64,000 nucleotides of DNA from Pseudomonas sp. 8Z (GCF_902506535.1 NZ_LR733825.1:871206-935205), one strand, 5' to 3'. Positions 39,494 through 50,574 are shown, numbered from the stretch's first letter. Notes: generated from the sequence alone by a model not told the origin. Program-made: numbers and translations.

Positions 39494-40750
39494 ATGAGCG
39501 AGTACAACGATCCGCTGCCCAAGCAGATCCTTTCCGGCGCGCAGATGCTCTTCGTCGCGTTCGGCGCCCTGGTGCTAATGCCGCTGATCACCGGTATGGA
39601 CCCCAATGTGGCGCTGTTCACCGCCGGCCTCGGTACCCTGCTGTTTCAACTGGCGACCGGTCGTCAGGTGCCGGTGTTCCTGGCGTCCAGCTTCGCCTTT
39701 ATCGCCCCGATCATCGCTGCCAAGGGTGAGTTCGGCATGCCAGCGGTACTCGGCGGCGTAGTGGCCGCAGGCTTCGTTTATATGCTCCTGGGGCTGGCCG
39801 TGAAGGTGAAAGGCCCTGGCTTCATCGACCGTATTCTGCCGCCCGTGGTGATCGGCCCGGTGGTCATCTCCATCGGCCTGGCGCTCTCGCCAGTCGCCGT
39901 AAATATGGCCATGGGCAAGACCGGCGACGGCGCAGCAGAGCTTGTGCCGTATCAAACCGCGATGTTCATTTCCATTCCCGCCCTGGCAACCACCGTACTG
40001 GTGGCCGTGCTCGGTAGCGGCCTGTTCCGCCTGGTGCCGATTCTCTCCGGTATCGTGGTCGGCTGCTTGCTCTCGGCCTATTTCGGGGTGATCGATACCA
40101 GCAGCATCGCCGCCGCACCCTGGCTGGCCATGCCCAAGTTCATGGCTCCTGAGTTCCACCTGGGTGCCATCCTGTATATGGTGCCGGTTGCCCTGGCGCC
40201 AGCCATCGAACACATCGGCGGAGTGATCGCCGTCGGCACCGTCACCGGTAAGGATTTCGTACGCAAGCCCGGTCTGCACCGCACCCTGCTCGGTGACGGC
40301 CTGGCCACATCCGCTGCTGGCCTGTTCGGCGGCCCGCCCAATACCACCTACGCCGAAGTCACCGGCGCGGTGATGCTGACCAAGAGCTTCAACCCCAAAG
40401 TGATGACCTGGGCGGCGATCTTCGCTATCGCCCTGGCCTTCATCGGCAAGTTCGGCGCCGCGCTGCAGGCCATTCCGGTACCCGTGATGGGCGGCATTCT
40501 CTGCCTGCTGTTCGGCTCCATTGCCGTGGTTGGCCTCAACACCCTGATCCGTCATCAGGTGGATCTGTCCGAGGCCCGCAATCTGGTGATTGTCTCGATC
40601 ACTCTGGTATTCGGTATCGGAGGTATGGTGATTGGCGGCAAGGAGTTCGCTCTGTCGGGCATATCCCTGTGCGCCATCAGCGCACTGGCGCTCAACCTGC
40701 TGCTGCCAGGCGGCGGTGGATGGCGCAACAAGCCTCAGGAAGAGCCTTGA
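39494..40750 (+). CDS. uraA: Uracil permease UraA (NCS2 family)
   Basis: This is a 418-residue nucleobase:cation symporter with about 14 membrane segments. The family motifs are AIEHIGGVIAVGTVTGKDF, with the substrate-binding glutamate, and GGPPNTTYAEVTGAVMLT. It imports uracil, which Upp then traps as UMP. A strong bidirectional terminator lies 5 bp after the stop. Confidence 0.96.
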   Translation: MSEYNDPLPKQILSGAQMLFVAFGALVLMPLITGMDPNVALFTAGLGTLLFQLATGRQVPVFLASSFAFIAPIIAAKGEFGMPAVLGGVVAAGFVYMLLGLAVKVKGPGFIDRILPPVVIGPVVISIGLALSPVAVNMAMGKTGDGAAELVPYQTAMFISIPALATTVLVAVLGSGLFRLVPILSGIVVGCLLSAYFGVIDTSSIAAAPWLAMPKFMAPEFHLGAILYMVPVALAPAIEHIGGVIAVGTVTGKDFVRKPGLHRTLLGDGLATSAAGLFGGPPNTTYAEVTGAVMLTKSFNPKVMTWAAIFAIALAFIGKFGAALQAIPVPVMGGILCLLFGSIAVVGLNTLIRHQVDLSEARNLVIVSITLVFGIGGMVIGGKEFALSGISLCAISALALNLLLPGGGGWRNKPQEEP

Positions 40751-40754
40751 AACG

Positions 40755-40784
40755 AAAAAGCCCGGAAGCGATTCCGGGCTTTTT
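40755..40784. terminator. Bidirectional terminator between uraA and the DUF481 gene
   Basis: The 13-bp perfect stem AAAAAGCCCGGAA / TTCCGGGCTTTTT has a GCGA loop and lies between convergent genes. Confidence 0.96.
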
Positions 40785-40804
40785 CTTTAGCGCTCGTCTG
40801 AAAC

Positions 40805-41818
40805 TTACCAGCCAACACCAAAACCAAGGGTGTAGCGGGTTTCATCCAGATCGCCTTCGGCACCACTGACCACATCCTTCTCGGCCTTCATGTTCAGCGA
40901 AGCCCAGTCGGTGACCTTGTAGCGCAGACCCACTTCAGCATCCAGGCTGAAATCGGCAGCGCCACTGAGCGGCCTGCCAACCTCACCGGTGCTGAACAGC
41001 TCCACCGTCTTACCGACCAAGTAACGGTTGTAATCCCACTTCACGCTGAGCTCGTAGAAACGATTGCGCTCACCGTTGCTGAAACTGTAGTCACTGCGGT
41101 TGGCCAGAGTGGCGACGGAGAACGCGCCCAGCTCGTCATCCCAAAACTGATAACCCGGCCCCGTACCAACCGTGCGCTGACGCTCCAGCTCCTCGACTCG
41201 ATCACGCTTGTATTCGAGACGGCCCTGCCAGAACAGTTTCTCCGTCAGGAAGCGGTCGAGGGCGTACTCGGTCGACCAGTTGTCGGTGCTGACCACGTCG
41301 TCCTTTAGCTCGCGGTTGTACTCCGCCTGCGCGTTGTGCCGCCATTGCCCGTGACGGGCTTGGGTATCGATGTCCACGTCATAGTCATCGGTGTCGCTTT
41401 CGGCGCGCTTGTAGTCCATAGCCAGGTCGATATTGCCCTTCCAGACGAAATCCTCGACCAGCGGCTTGGGTTTCATGATCTGCTCGATCTGCGCCAGCTC
41501 CACTGTCTTCGGCGCCTCGCCATTGGCCAAGGTGACCTTGCCCGGCTCGGCCGCCAGCAGTGACTTGGCGCGCTCGCCATCGACGGGGCCCATCTTGACC
41601 AGCAGTTCGTGATCGCTCTCCAGAGTGGCCACTTTCTTCCAATCAAGCGGAATCGAGCCGCCATAGTCAGTCTGCAACAGCAGCTTACTGCCGTCGAAGA
41701 CACGAATGGTGCCGGTGAGGCGGTCGCCATTCTTCAACCAGACGGTATCGGCAAGGACGGGAGCACTGAACAGGGCGATGCTCAGACTGAGCAGGGAAAC
41801 AGAAGCTGAACGCGGCAT
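40805..41818 (-). CDS. DUF481 (YdiY-type) outer-membrane-like protein
   Basis: This is a 337-residue exported protein. A signal peptide (LLSLSIALFSAPVLA) is followed by a short beta domain (DTVWLKNGDRLTGTI). A DUF481 region then has alternating beta strands and a terminal aromatic pattern (RYTLGFGVGW) that fits an outer-membrane beta-barrel. The function of the family is not established; some members are salt- or acid-induced. It stands alone between two terminator or spacer regions. Confidence 0.9.
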   Translation of the reverse strand: MPRSASVSLLSLSIALFSAPVLADTVWLKNGDRLTGTIRVFDGSKLLLQTDYGGSIPLDWKKVATLESDHELLVKMGPVDGERAKSLLAAEPGKVTLANGEAPKTVELAQIEQIMKPKPLVEDFVWKGNIDLAMDYKRAESDTDDYDVDIDTQARHGQWRHNAQAEYNRELKDDVVSTDNWSTEYALDRFLTEKLFWQGRLEYKRDRVEELERQRTVGTGPGYQFWDDELGAFSVATLANRSDYSFSNGERNRFYELSVKWDYNRYLVGKTVELFSTGEVGRPLSGAADFSLDAEVGLRYKVTDWASLNMKAEKDVVSGAEGDLDETRYTLGFGVGW

Positions 41819-41973
41819 GGCAAAAACAATCGGCTCGGGAGTGGCAAAAGCCGGGCATTATGAGGACGCCCAGCACCAGAGCAAGAGCTGACCGACGTGA
41901 TGCAACAGAGTTCAGCACTTTCAGCTCAGCGGCACTGTCGAATTTTTTTCAGCACGCCAGGTACGCCCCTCAT

Positions 41974-42336
41974 ATGGATAGACAAGTAGCGATGCAATAT
42001 CCCGCGTCAGCCAGCCTCGACGCCCGGCGCGAGGCACTGTATCTGGCACTGGCACAGATACCCGCAGGCAAGGTCATCAGTTACGGCGAATTGGCCAGCC
42101 TGGCCGGGCTGGGCCGTGCCGCGCGCTGGGTCGGGCGAACCTTGAGCCAATTGCCAGAAGGGACTCGCCTGCCCTGGCACCGCGTGATCGCCGCGGGCGG
42201 GCGCCTCAGCCTACCTGCAGGAACAGCCTCCGGTAGCGAACAGCGCGCACGCTTGCGAGCCGAGGGCGTGAGCATTCTGAACGAACGTGTGGATATGCGC
42301 CGCCACGGCTGGCGTCAAACGGAGCTCTCCAGTTAG
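41974..42336 (+). CDS. Alkyltransferase-like protein (MGMT fold, no active cysteine)
   Basis: This is a 120-residue protein of the O6-alkylguanine-DNA alkyltransferase C-terminal domain family. The helix-turn-helix and arginine-finger region is KVISYGELASLAGLGRAARWVGRTLSQLP (read in parts). Where MGMT has PCHR, this protein has PWHR, so the alkyl-accepting cysteine is replaced by tryptophan. Such ATL proteins bind alkylated DNA and hand it to nucleotide excision repair. The start is uncertain: ATG 41974 or ATG 41992, neither with a strong ribosome binding site. ampG begins 40 bp downstream. Confidence 0.9.
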   Translation: MDRQVAMQYPASASLDARREALYLALAQIPAGKVISYGELASLAGLGRAARWVGRTLSQLPEGTRLPWHRVIAAGGRLSLPAGTASGSEQRARLRAEGVSILNERVDMRRHGWRQTELSS

Positions 42337-42376
42337 AGTGCGCGCAACCAAACCGCTACCCCCAGACTCAAACCCA

Positions 42377-44173
42377 ATGCCACGTAAATCCTGGCGAGAA
42401 GCCCTCGCCACCTACGCCAACCCCGCCACACTGGCACTTCTGCTCTTAGGCTTTGCCGCAGGCCTGCCTTACATGCTGGTGTTTTCGACGCTATCGGTCT
42501 GGCTGCGCGAGGCCGGTGTGGCTCGCGAAACCATCGGCTTCGCGAGCCTGATCGGCCTGGCCTACGCCTTCAAATGGGTGTGGGCGCCGATGCTCGATCA
42601 ATGGCGCTTGCCCCTGCTCGGCAAACTCGGCAGGCGCCGCTCCTGGCTAGTGCTGGCGCAAGGTCTGGTGGCCATCGGCCTGATTGGCATGGCCAACTTC
42701 GACCCGCAGACGCACCTGTCCTCGCTGATCGCCCTAGCCGTGCTGGTGGCTTTTGCATCGGCCACCCAGGATATCGCCGTCGATGCCTACCGCCTGGAAA
42801 TTCTCGGCGACGAACACCAGGCCGCGCTGGCCGCGGCCTATATGACCGGCTACCGAGTCGCAGCGCTGCTGGCCACGGCCGGCGCCCTGTACTTCGCCGA
42901 AGGCTTCGGCTCCACCGCCAAGGACTACCAGTTCAGCGCCTGGACGGGCACCTATCTGGTGTTCGCCCTGCTTATGCTGCCTGGCTTACTCACCTCGATC
43001 TGGATGCGTGAGCCCGCGGCGCCGACACCTATCCAGGCAACACCGCCAAAGCACGGTTTCTTTCATCAGTTGCTGTCGATTCTGGCGGTGATCGTGCTGG
43101 TGATTTCCGTGCCGACGATGTTCATTCAGTTCTACCAGAGCGACCTGCTGCCAATGCTGATGGGCAACGTCAGCGCACAAGAGCTGCTGTACAACGACCG
43201 CGCCTTCCTGCGTGCGCTGCTCTACACGGCGCTGACCTGCGTGTGCGCCTCGGGGTTGTTCTGGGGCGGCCTGGCGCCGGTACTGAAAACCGCAGCCGCT
43301 AAGTACGGTTTCTTCCATCAGTTGCTCTCCGTCCTGCTGCTGATCATCCTGCTGATCTCGATACCGGCGATGGCCACACAGTTCTACGAGAGCGACCTGA
43401 GCCTGGTCTTCCAGGGGCAGATGAGCCTGCAGGATCTGCTCTATTACGACCGTGCCTTCTTGCGCGCACTGCTTTATACCCTGCTGACCGGCCTGTCGAT
43501 TTCCAGCCTGTTCTGGGGCGGCATGGCGCCGGTACTCACGCCAGTCAACGATTTCATCCTGCGCTACCGCTGGCAGGCACTGCTGCTGCTGTCGCTGATC
43601 GCCACCTATCGCCTGTCGGATACGGTGATGGGGGTGATGGCCAACGTGTTCTACATCGACCAAGGATTTACCAAAGAGCAGATCGCCAGCGTCAGCAAGA
43701 TTTTCGGCCTGATCATGACCCTGCTCGGTGCTGGGGCTGGCGGTCTGTTGATCGTACGCTTCGGCATCATGCCAATTCTCTTCGCCGGCGCCCTGGCTTC
43801 GGCCGCGACCAACCTGCTGTTCATGGCCCTGGTGGGCATGGGCGCACACCTGCAGATGCTGGTGGTGACCATCAGTTGCGACAACTTCAGCGCCGGCCTG
43901 GCGACCTCGGCTTTCGTCGCTTACCTGTCGAGTCTGACCAACCTGAAATTCTCCGCCACCCAATACGCCCTGCTCAGCTCGATCATGCTGCTGCTACCCA
44001 GGCTGATCGGCGGCTATTCAGGCGTCATGGTGGAGAAACTCGGCTATGCCCATTTCTTCCTCGCCACAGCACTGATGGGCGTACCGACTCTGCTGTTGAT
44101 CGTCCTGCAATGGCGGCGCGATCTGCAGGCCCCGCCGGAGGCTGAAGAGCCGCCGACGCTGGAAAAGGCCTGA
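42377..44173 (+). CDS. ampG: Muropeptide permease AmpG (MFS)
   Basis: This is a 598-residue inner-membrane permease bringing GlcNAc-anhydro-MurNAc peptides into the cytoplasm for cell-wall recycling; it also feeds AmpR-controlled beta-lactamase induction. The N-terminal MFS motif region FAAGLPYMLVFSTLSVWLRE and ASATQDIAVDAYR identify the family. Residues 225-308 and 309-392 are two tandem copies of an 84-residue unit (GFFHQLLS...DRAFLRALLYT...LFWGG.APVL), which makes it about 100 residues longer than E. coli AmpG (491). P. aeruginosa AmpG has a similar extended length. It shares a terminator with mscS. Confidence 0.95.
   Translation: MPRKSWREALATYANPATLALLLLGFAAGLPYMLVFSTLSVWLREAGVARETIGFASLIGLAYAFKWVWAPMLDQWRLPLLGKLGRRRSWLVLAQGLVAIGLIGMANFDPQTHLSSLIALAVLVAFASATQDIAVDAYRLEILGDEHQAALAAAYMTGYRVAALLATAGALYFAEGFGSTAKDYQFSAWTGTYLVFALLMLPGLLTSIWMREPAAPTPIQATPPKHGFFHQLLSILAVIVLVISVPTMFIQFYQSDLLPMLMGNVSAQELLYNDRAFLRALLYTALTCVCASGLFWGGLAPVLKTAAAKYGFFHQLLSVLLLIILLISIPAMATQFYESDLSLVFQGQMSLQDLLYYDRAFLRALLYTLLTGLSISSLFWGGMAPVLTPVNDFILRYRWQALLLLSLIATYRLSDTVMGVMANVFYIDQGFTKEQIASVSKIFGLIMTLLGAGAGGLLIVRFGIMPILFAGALASAATNLLFMALVGMGAHLQMLVVTISCDNFSAGLATSAFVAYLSSLTNLKFSATQYALLSSIMLLLPRLIGGYSGVMVEKLGYAHFFLATALMGVPTLLLIVLQWRRDLQAPPEAEEPPTLEKA
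43049..43552 (+). repeat. In-frame tandem duplication of 252 bp within ampG
   Basis: Two adjacent 84-codon units, 43049-43300 and 43301-43552, align without gaps. About 51 of their roughly 80 paired residues are identical, including GFFHQLLS, DRAFLRALLYT and LFWGG. DNA similarity is still visible (GGTTTCTTTCATCAGTTGCT against GGTTTCTTCCATCAGTTGCT). Each unit contains two hydrophobic stretches, so the duplication adds an even number of helices and keeps the downstream topology. Confidence 0.9.
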
Positions 44174-44184
44174 GGCCACATGCA

Positions 44185-44211
44185 AAGAGCCCCGGACATG
44201 CCGGGGCTCTT
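44185..44211. terminator. Hairpin between convergent ampG and mscS
   Basis: The 11-bp stem AAGAGCCCCGG / CCGGGGCTCTT has a 5-nt loop. The flanking T-runs are short, so termination strength is uncertain. Confidence 0.75.
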
Positions 44212-44228
44212 GCGTATCAGGGCTGCAA

Positions 44229-45056
44229 TCAGTCGGCCTTGGCCATGTGCACCACACGCTGCGGGAAGGGAATGCCAATCCCGGCGGCAGTCAGCCGCTC
44301 CTTGGCCAGTTCGATGAACTCGAAGGTCACGGGCCAGAAATCGCCGGTGTTGACCCACACGCGCATCGACAGATTCACCGCGTTGTCACCAAGCCCCGTG
44401 ACGAATACCACCGGCTCAGGATCACGATGCACACGCGGATCATTGGCAATCTCCAGCAGCACCTCACGGGCACGCTTGATATCGCTGGAGTAATCGATGC
44501 CAACGACAATCTCGGCGCGCCGCCGAGGCTCGCGCGAGTAGTTAGTGATGTGGCCGTTGGACAGCGAGCCATTGGGCACGATCACCACTTTGTTATCAGC
44601 AGTTTTCAACGTGGTATGGAAGATCTGGATGCTGTCGACGCTACCGGATACACCCTGCGCCTCGATCCAGTCACCGGCGCGGAACGGGCGAAAGAACATG
44701 ATCAGCACGCCACCGGCGAAGTTCGCCAGGCTACCCTGCAAGGCCAGACCAATAGCCAGACCAGCAGCACCGATCATGGCGATGAAAGAGGTGGTCTCCA
44801 CACCGATCATCGAGGCTACGCTGATCAGCAGCAAAATTCGCATCACGATGCTGACGAGGCTGCCAATGAAACCGCTCAGCGCACGATCGACCTTACGCCC
44901 TTCAAGCAAGCGACCAATGCTGTTGGTCAACTTGCCGATCAACCACCAACCGATCAGTAGCGTAACCAGCGCCAGGGTCAGCTTGCCGCTGTACTCCAGC
45001 ACGACGGGCAGCCAAGCCTCGGATAGCTTGACCAGTTCGTCGACGTTCATCTCCAT
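44229..45056 (-). CDS. mscS: Small-conductance mechanosensitive channel MscS
   Basis: This is a 275-residue inner-membrane channel that opens under hypo-osmotic stress. The pore helix signature is AGLAIGLALQGSLANFAGGVLIM, with its Gly/Ala packing pattern, followed by FRPFRAGDWIE and the beta domain (VPNGSLSNGHITNYS). I choose the ATG at 45056, 7 bp after AGGAG; ATG 45050 is also possible. The length matches E. coli MscS (286) closely. It lies downstream of yajQ, separated by a 26-bp perfect palindrome. Confidence 0.96.
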   Translation of the reverse strand: MEMNVDELVKLSEAWLPVVLEYSGKLTLALVTLLIGWWLIGKLTNSIGRLLEGRKVDRALSGFIGSLVSIVMRILLLISVASMIGVETTSFIAMIGAAGLAIGLALQGSLANFAGGVLIMFFRPFRAGDWIEAQGVSGSVDSIQIFHTTLKTADNKVVIVPNGSLSNGHITNYSREPRRRAEIVVGIDYSSDIKRAREVLLEIANDPRVHRDPEPVVFVTGLGDNAVNLSMRVWVNTGDFWPVTFEFIELAKERLTAAGIGIPFPQRVVHMAKAD

Positions 45057-45087
45057 GGGTTGCTCCTGTGTCCTATGCATGAAACGA

Positions 45088-45113
45088 AACCGCCATGGCA
45101 TGCCATGGCGGTT
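45088..45113 (-). terminator. 26-bp perfect palindrome between yajQ and mscS
   Basis: AACCGCCATGGCA followed at once by TGCCATGGCGGTT forms a perfect palindrome. Read leftward it is followed by TCGTTTC, so it probably ends yajQ transcription. It is also only 31 bp ahead of mscS and could serve as a protein-binding operator. Confidence 0.6.
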
Positions 45114-45154
45114 AAAGTGCTATCAAGGTTGCGACGCCTTGGTGCACTAAAGGT

Positions 45155-45634
45155 TCAATCGCGGAAGTTGTTGAACTGCAGCGGCATGCCAAATTCATGA
45201 CCGCGCAGCAAAGCGATGGCTTCTTGCAGGTCATCGCGCTTCTTGCCGGTTACCCGTACCTGCTCGCCCTGAATGGCAGCCTGTACCTTGAGCTTGGCAT
45301 CTTTGATGTGCGCGACGATCTTTTTCGCCAACTCCTTGTCGATACCTTCGCGGAAGGTGATCTCCTGCTTCATCACCTTGCCCGAAGCATAGGGGTCCTT
45401 GGCTTCCATGCACTGGCTGTCGATCTTGCGTTTGATCAAGCTGCCACGCACGATGTCGAGCACCTGTTCAAGCATGAACTCGGCTTCGGCGGTCAGCGTG
45501 AGGGTTTTATCTTTGCTCTCGATGCTGCATTTACCTCGCAGATCGAAGCGGCGGTCGAGTTCCTTGATGGCATTGTCGACCGCATTGGTCAGTTCGTGTT
45601 TGTCCAGTTCCGACACCACGTCGAACGAAGGCAT
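45155..45634 (-). CDS. yajQ: YajQ (DUF520) nucleotide-binding protein
   Basis: This is a 159-residue cytosolic protein of the YajQ family, with two ferredoxin-like folds. It starts [21 protein letters not shown], contains [10 protein letters not shown], and ends with [12 protein letters not shown] Xanthomonas member binds cyclic di-GMP and acts with a transcription factor; in E. coli it has been linked to tRNA or nucleotide binding. The ATG at 45634 follows AGGAG. It is divergent from a GGDEF-type response regulator, which makes a cyclic di-GMP link here plausible but unproven. Confidence 0.95.
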   Translation of the reverse strand: MPSFDVVSELDKHELTNAVDNAIKELDRRFDLRGKCSIESKDKTLTLTAEAEFMLEQVLDIVRGSLIKRKIDSQCMEAKDPYASGKVMKQEITFREGIDKELAKKIVAHIKDAKLKVQAAIQGEQVRVTGKKRDDLQEAIALLRGHEFGMPLQFNNFRD

Positions 45635-45775
45635 GAGCGAGCTCCTGATGGACGGCACGATACTCTTCACGGAGTAAGCGCGCCTGACTTGACGATAACG
45701 ATAGCGGGCCCATTATAACCAGACTGTTACCTGCCTTTTGGCCCACCCTTCTCTTTGCTGCCCACGAGCCCACCT

Positions 45776-47646
<1,871 letters not shown>

Positions 47647-47731
47647 GCCAACCGGCGCGGCCTTGCCCGGCATAGCAATGACAACGCGAGCGCGCTAACC
47701 TGCCAGCTCGCCCGCCAAACGCACCGAACCC

Positions 47732-49753
47732 ATGACCCTGCGCCAGCGCCTCGAAAACCTGCCCGTCGGCCGCAAACTGCTCGCGGCCCTACTGGTACTG
47801 CTCAGCGCCGTCTTACTGGTCGCCAACCTGACCTTCATCAGCGCGGCCTACTGGATCACCCAGCAAAGCATGGCGCCGCAGGCGCTGCACACCCTAGGCC
47901 GATTGATCGCCAGCCCAGCCCTGAGCAGCGAGGCTCTGCACTCGTCCAGATCCGCCGCGATGGTGCTCAAGCGCCTGGACGAGTACGCGCCACTGCGCGC
48001 AGCCGTGATTTACGACAGCAACGGCAATAGCCTGGCGCAACTGCAGCGCGGCGAAAAACTGCAGTTACCGCAGCGCCTCGACGAACTGGAGCGCTGGCGC
48101 GAGACAGCCTTTCGCACCAATCTGCTGGTGGACTTGCCGCACCCCAGCGGTCGCCCCGGCGCTTTGCTGCTGGTGGCATCGAGCGAACTCCCCGGCGCCT
48201 TCTACACCGGCACCCTGACCGCCAGCCTGGCCATCCTCGCGCTCAGCGTGGCGCTCTGGTTCCTGGTCGCCCGGCAGATTCGCCGCCTGATCACCAAGCC
48301 GATTCGCCGCCTGGAAGAACTCTCGCGCCAGGTCACCCGCGAGGAAAACTATGCGCTGCGCGCCAACCGCGGCAATCAGGACGAAATCGGCAGCTTGGCT
48401 GACGCCTTCAACACCATGCTCACGCGTATGCAGGCCCGCGAACAGCAGCTCAAGGGCGCGCGTGACGACGCCCAACAGGCTTTCGACCAAGCGCAAAGGC
48501 TCGCCGAGGAAACCCGCCACTCCAACCGCAAGCTGGAGCTGGAAGTACAGGTACGCAGCAAGATCGAGAAGAAGCTCACCGGCTTCCAGAATTACCTCAA
48601 CAGCATTATCGACTCTATGCCCTCGGCGCTGATCGCCCTCGACGAGCAGCTCTACGTCACCCAATGGAACCAGGAGGCCAGCGCACTCTCCGGCACACCT
48701 CTGGACGAGGCCCTTAATCAACCGGTCTTCCTTGCCTTCCCGTCACTCAAACCCTTCCTGGCGCAACTCAAACGCACCGCCGAGCAACTGCGGGTAGAAA
48801 AAATCGAGCGCGTTACCTGGCTCAAGGATGAAGAGCCACTGCACTACGCACTGACCTTCTACCCGCTGATGGGCGGCAGCGGGCGCGGCGTGGTCATTCG
48901 TATCGACGACATCACCCAACGCCTGTCGCTGGAAGAAATGATGGTGCAGTCGGAGAAAATGCTCTCGGTCGGCGGCCTGGCGGCGGGCATGGCGCACGAG
49001 ATCAACAATCCCCTGGGCGCCATCCTGCACAACGTGCAGAACATCCGCAGGCGCCTATCGCCAGAACTGGAGAAGAACCTGGAGCAGGCCGACCAGGCTG
49101 GCGTGAGCCTGCCAGCCATCGATCAGTACCTGCGCGCACGCGACATTCCGCGCATGCTCGACGGCATTCAGCAAGCCGGTCAGCGCGCCGCCAAGATCGT
49201 CAGCCATATGCTCAGTTTCAGCCGCCGTAGCAACCGCCAGCTAGCACCTTGTGATCTACCGGCACTGATCGACCAGGCGCTGGATATCGCCGGCAACGAC
49301 TTCGACCTGGCAGACGGCTTCGACTTCAAAACCTTGGAAATCGTCCGCGAATTCGACGCCAACCTGGGACCAGTGGCTGCCACCGCCAATGAACTCGAAC
49401 AGGTGCTACTCAATCTGCTGAAAAACGCCGCTCAGGCCATCCACCAGAACGAAGAGCGCGATGCCCCCGGACGCATCACCCTGCGTACGCGCCAGGCTGG
49501 TCACTGGGCGGAGATTCAGGTCGAGGACAACGGCACCGGCATGAGCGAAGCGGTGCGCAAGCGCATCTTCGAGCCGTTTTTCACCACCAAGGAAGTCGGC
49601 CAGGGCACAGGCCTGGGATTGGCCGTGTCGTACTTCATCATCACCAACAACCACAAGGGACAGATGGAAGTGCACTCGCGCGCCGGCCAAGGCACCTGCT
49701 TCATCCTGCGCTTGCCACTGACCACCGTACCCGACAGCCACGCAGGACTCTGA
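47732..49753 (+). CDS. Sensor histidine kinase (TM-periplasmic-TM-HAMP-PAS-HisKA-HATPase)
   Basis: This is a 673-residue inner-membrane kinase. TM1 is at about residues 14-36, a periplasmic CHASE8-like sensor follows, TM2 is at about 160-180, then HAMP. A coiled coil (LKGARDDAQQAFDQAQRLAEE, in parts) leads to a PAS domain. HisKA has His422 in AGMAHEINNPLGA, and the ATPase motifs are NLLKNAAQAI, DNGTGMS and GTGLGLAVS. No response regulator follows; the nearest is at 45776-46738, two genes upstream. The homologous P. aeruginosa gene (PA4398) is known to affect swarming and biofilm growth. Confidence 0.94.
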   Translation: MTLRQRLENLPVGRKLLAALLVLLSAVLLVANLTFISAAYWITQQSMAPQALHTLGRLIASPALSSEALHSSRSAAMVLKRLDEYAPLRAAVIYDSNGNSLAQLQRGEKLQLPQRLDELERWRETAFRTNLLVDLPHPSGRPGALLLVASSELPGAFYTGTLTASLAILALSVALWFLVARQIRRLITKPIRRLEELSRQVTREENYALRANRGNQDEIGSLADAFNTMLTRMQAREQQLKGARDDAQQAFDQAQRLAEETRHSNRKLELEVQVRSKIEKKLTGFQNYLNSIIDSMPSALIALDEQLYVTQWNQEASALSGTPLDEALNQPVFLAFPSLKPFLAQLKRTAEQLRVEKIERVTWLKDEEPLHYALTFYPLMGGSGRGVVIRIDDITQRLSLEEMMVQSEKMLSVGGLAAGMAHEINNPLGAILHNVQNIRRRLSPELEKNLEQADQAGVSLPAIDQYLRARDIPRMLDGIQQAGQRAAKIVSHMLSFSRRSNRQLAPCDLPALIDQALDIAGNDFDLADGFDFKTLEIVREFDANLGPVAATANELEQVLLNLLKNAAQAIHQNEERDAPGRITLRTRQAGHWAEIQVEDNGTGMSEAVRKRIFEPFFTTKEVGQGTGLGLAVSYFIITNNHKGQMEVHSRAGQGTCFILRLPLTTVPDSHAGL

Positions 49754-49756
49754 ACC

Positions 49757-50332
49757 ATGGGTTACCGCCTTTCCAAGATCTACACACGCACCGGCGATAA
49801 AGGCGAAACCGGCCTGGCTGATGGCCGCCGGGTAGGCAAAGACCATCCACGCATCGAAGCCATCGGTGAGCTGGACACCCTCAACAGCCAACTGGGCCTG
49901 CTGCTGGCCGAACTGGAAGAGGCGGCAACACAGTGCACGGGACTGCAAGAATTGATAGAGGTGCTCGGCCCCTGCCAGCACCGCCTGTTCGATCTTGGGG
50001 GCGAACTGGCAATGCCTGAGTACCAGGCCCTGCAGCAGGCAGAAGTCGAGCGCCTGGAAGCCGTCATCGACCGCTGGAACGATGAAGTCGGCCCGCTGGA
50101 AAATTTCATCCTGCCGGGCGGCTCCCGTTTGATCGCCCTAGCCCACGTTTGCCGCAGCTTCGCCCGCAGCAGCGAGCGCCGCTGCCAGCACCTCAATGCA
50201 GTGGAGCCACTGCGCAGCGAAGGTCTGGCCTACGTCAACCGCCTCTCCGACTTACTGTTCGTCGCTGCACGCCTGATCGCCAAGCGCCAGGGGATCGCCG
50301 AGGTGCTGTGGAAGGCAGCGGACAAGCCATAG
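49757..50332 (+). CDS. Cob(I)alamin adenosyltransferase, PduO type
   Basis: This is a 191-residue enzyme making adenosylcobalamin from ATP and cob(I)alamin. The N-terminal ATP motif is KIYTRTGDKGETGLADG, and the conserved C-terminal helix has FILPGGSRLIALAHVCRSFARSSERR (read in parts). The start is ATG 49757, 3 bp after the kinase stop, so it is probably co-transcribed. The link between a sensor kinase and cobalamin metabolism is likely only positional. Confidence 0.94.
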   Translation: MGYRLSKIYTRTGDKGETGLADGRRVGKDHPRIEAIGELDTLNSQLGLLLAELEEAATQCTGLQELIEVLGPCQHRLFDLGGELAMPEYQALQQAEVERLEAVIDRWNDEVGPLENFILPGGSRLIALAHVCRSFARSSERRCQHLNAVEPLRSEGLAYVNRLSDLLFVAARLIAKRQGIAEVLWKAADKP

Positions 50333-50485
50333 GCCGGCGCTGGAGCTCATGTATGGACGTAGGAGCGAGGCAGGAGTCTCGGGGGGAGTCGTGGTGCCGA
50401 AGCTGGCATGGACTGACGGACTGTTCACTGGCGCTCCTGAGTCCGCCCTACGGGCTGTGCATCCAGACGCAGGAGTGGTGCTTCT

Positions 50486-50557
50486 GTAGGAGCGAATTTA
50501 TTCGCGATCATCATGGCCTCGGTGCCATCCGCTCTTCGCGGATAAATCCGCTCCTAC
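50486..50557. repeat. Dispersed palindromic (REP-type) element
   Basis: Arm GTAGGAGCGAATTTATTCGCG (50486-50506, two blocks) faces CGCGGATAAATCCGCTCCTAC (50537-50557) around a 30-nt spacer. The outer 8-9 bp GTAGGAGCG/CGCTCCTAC-type ends pair, and each arm is also a hairpin on its own. This GTAGGAGC...GCTCCTAC pattern is the common intergenic repeat of pseudomonads. It lies in the 263-bp spacer between the adenosyltransferase and Nudix genes, which holds no gene that I can see. Confidence 0.8.
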
Positions 50558-50574
50558 CGACCGTGCGGCCAGCG

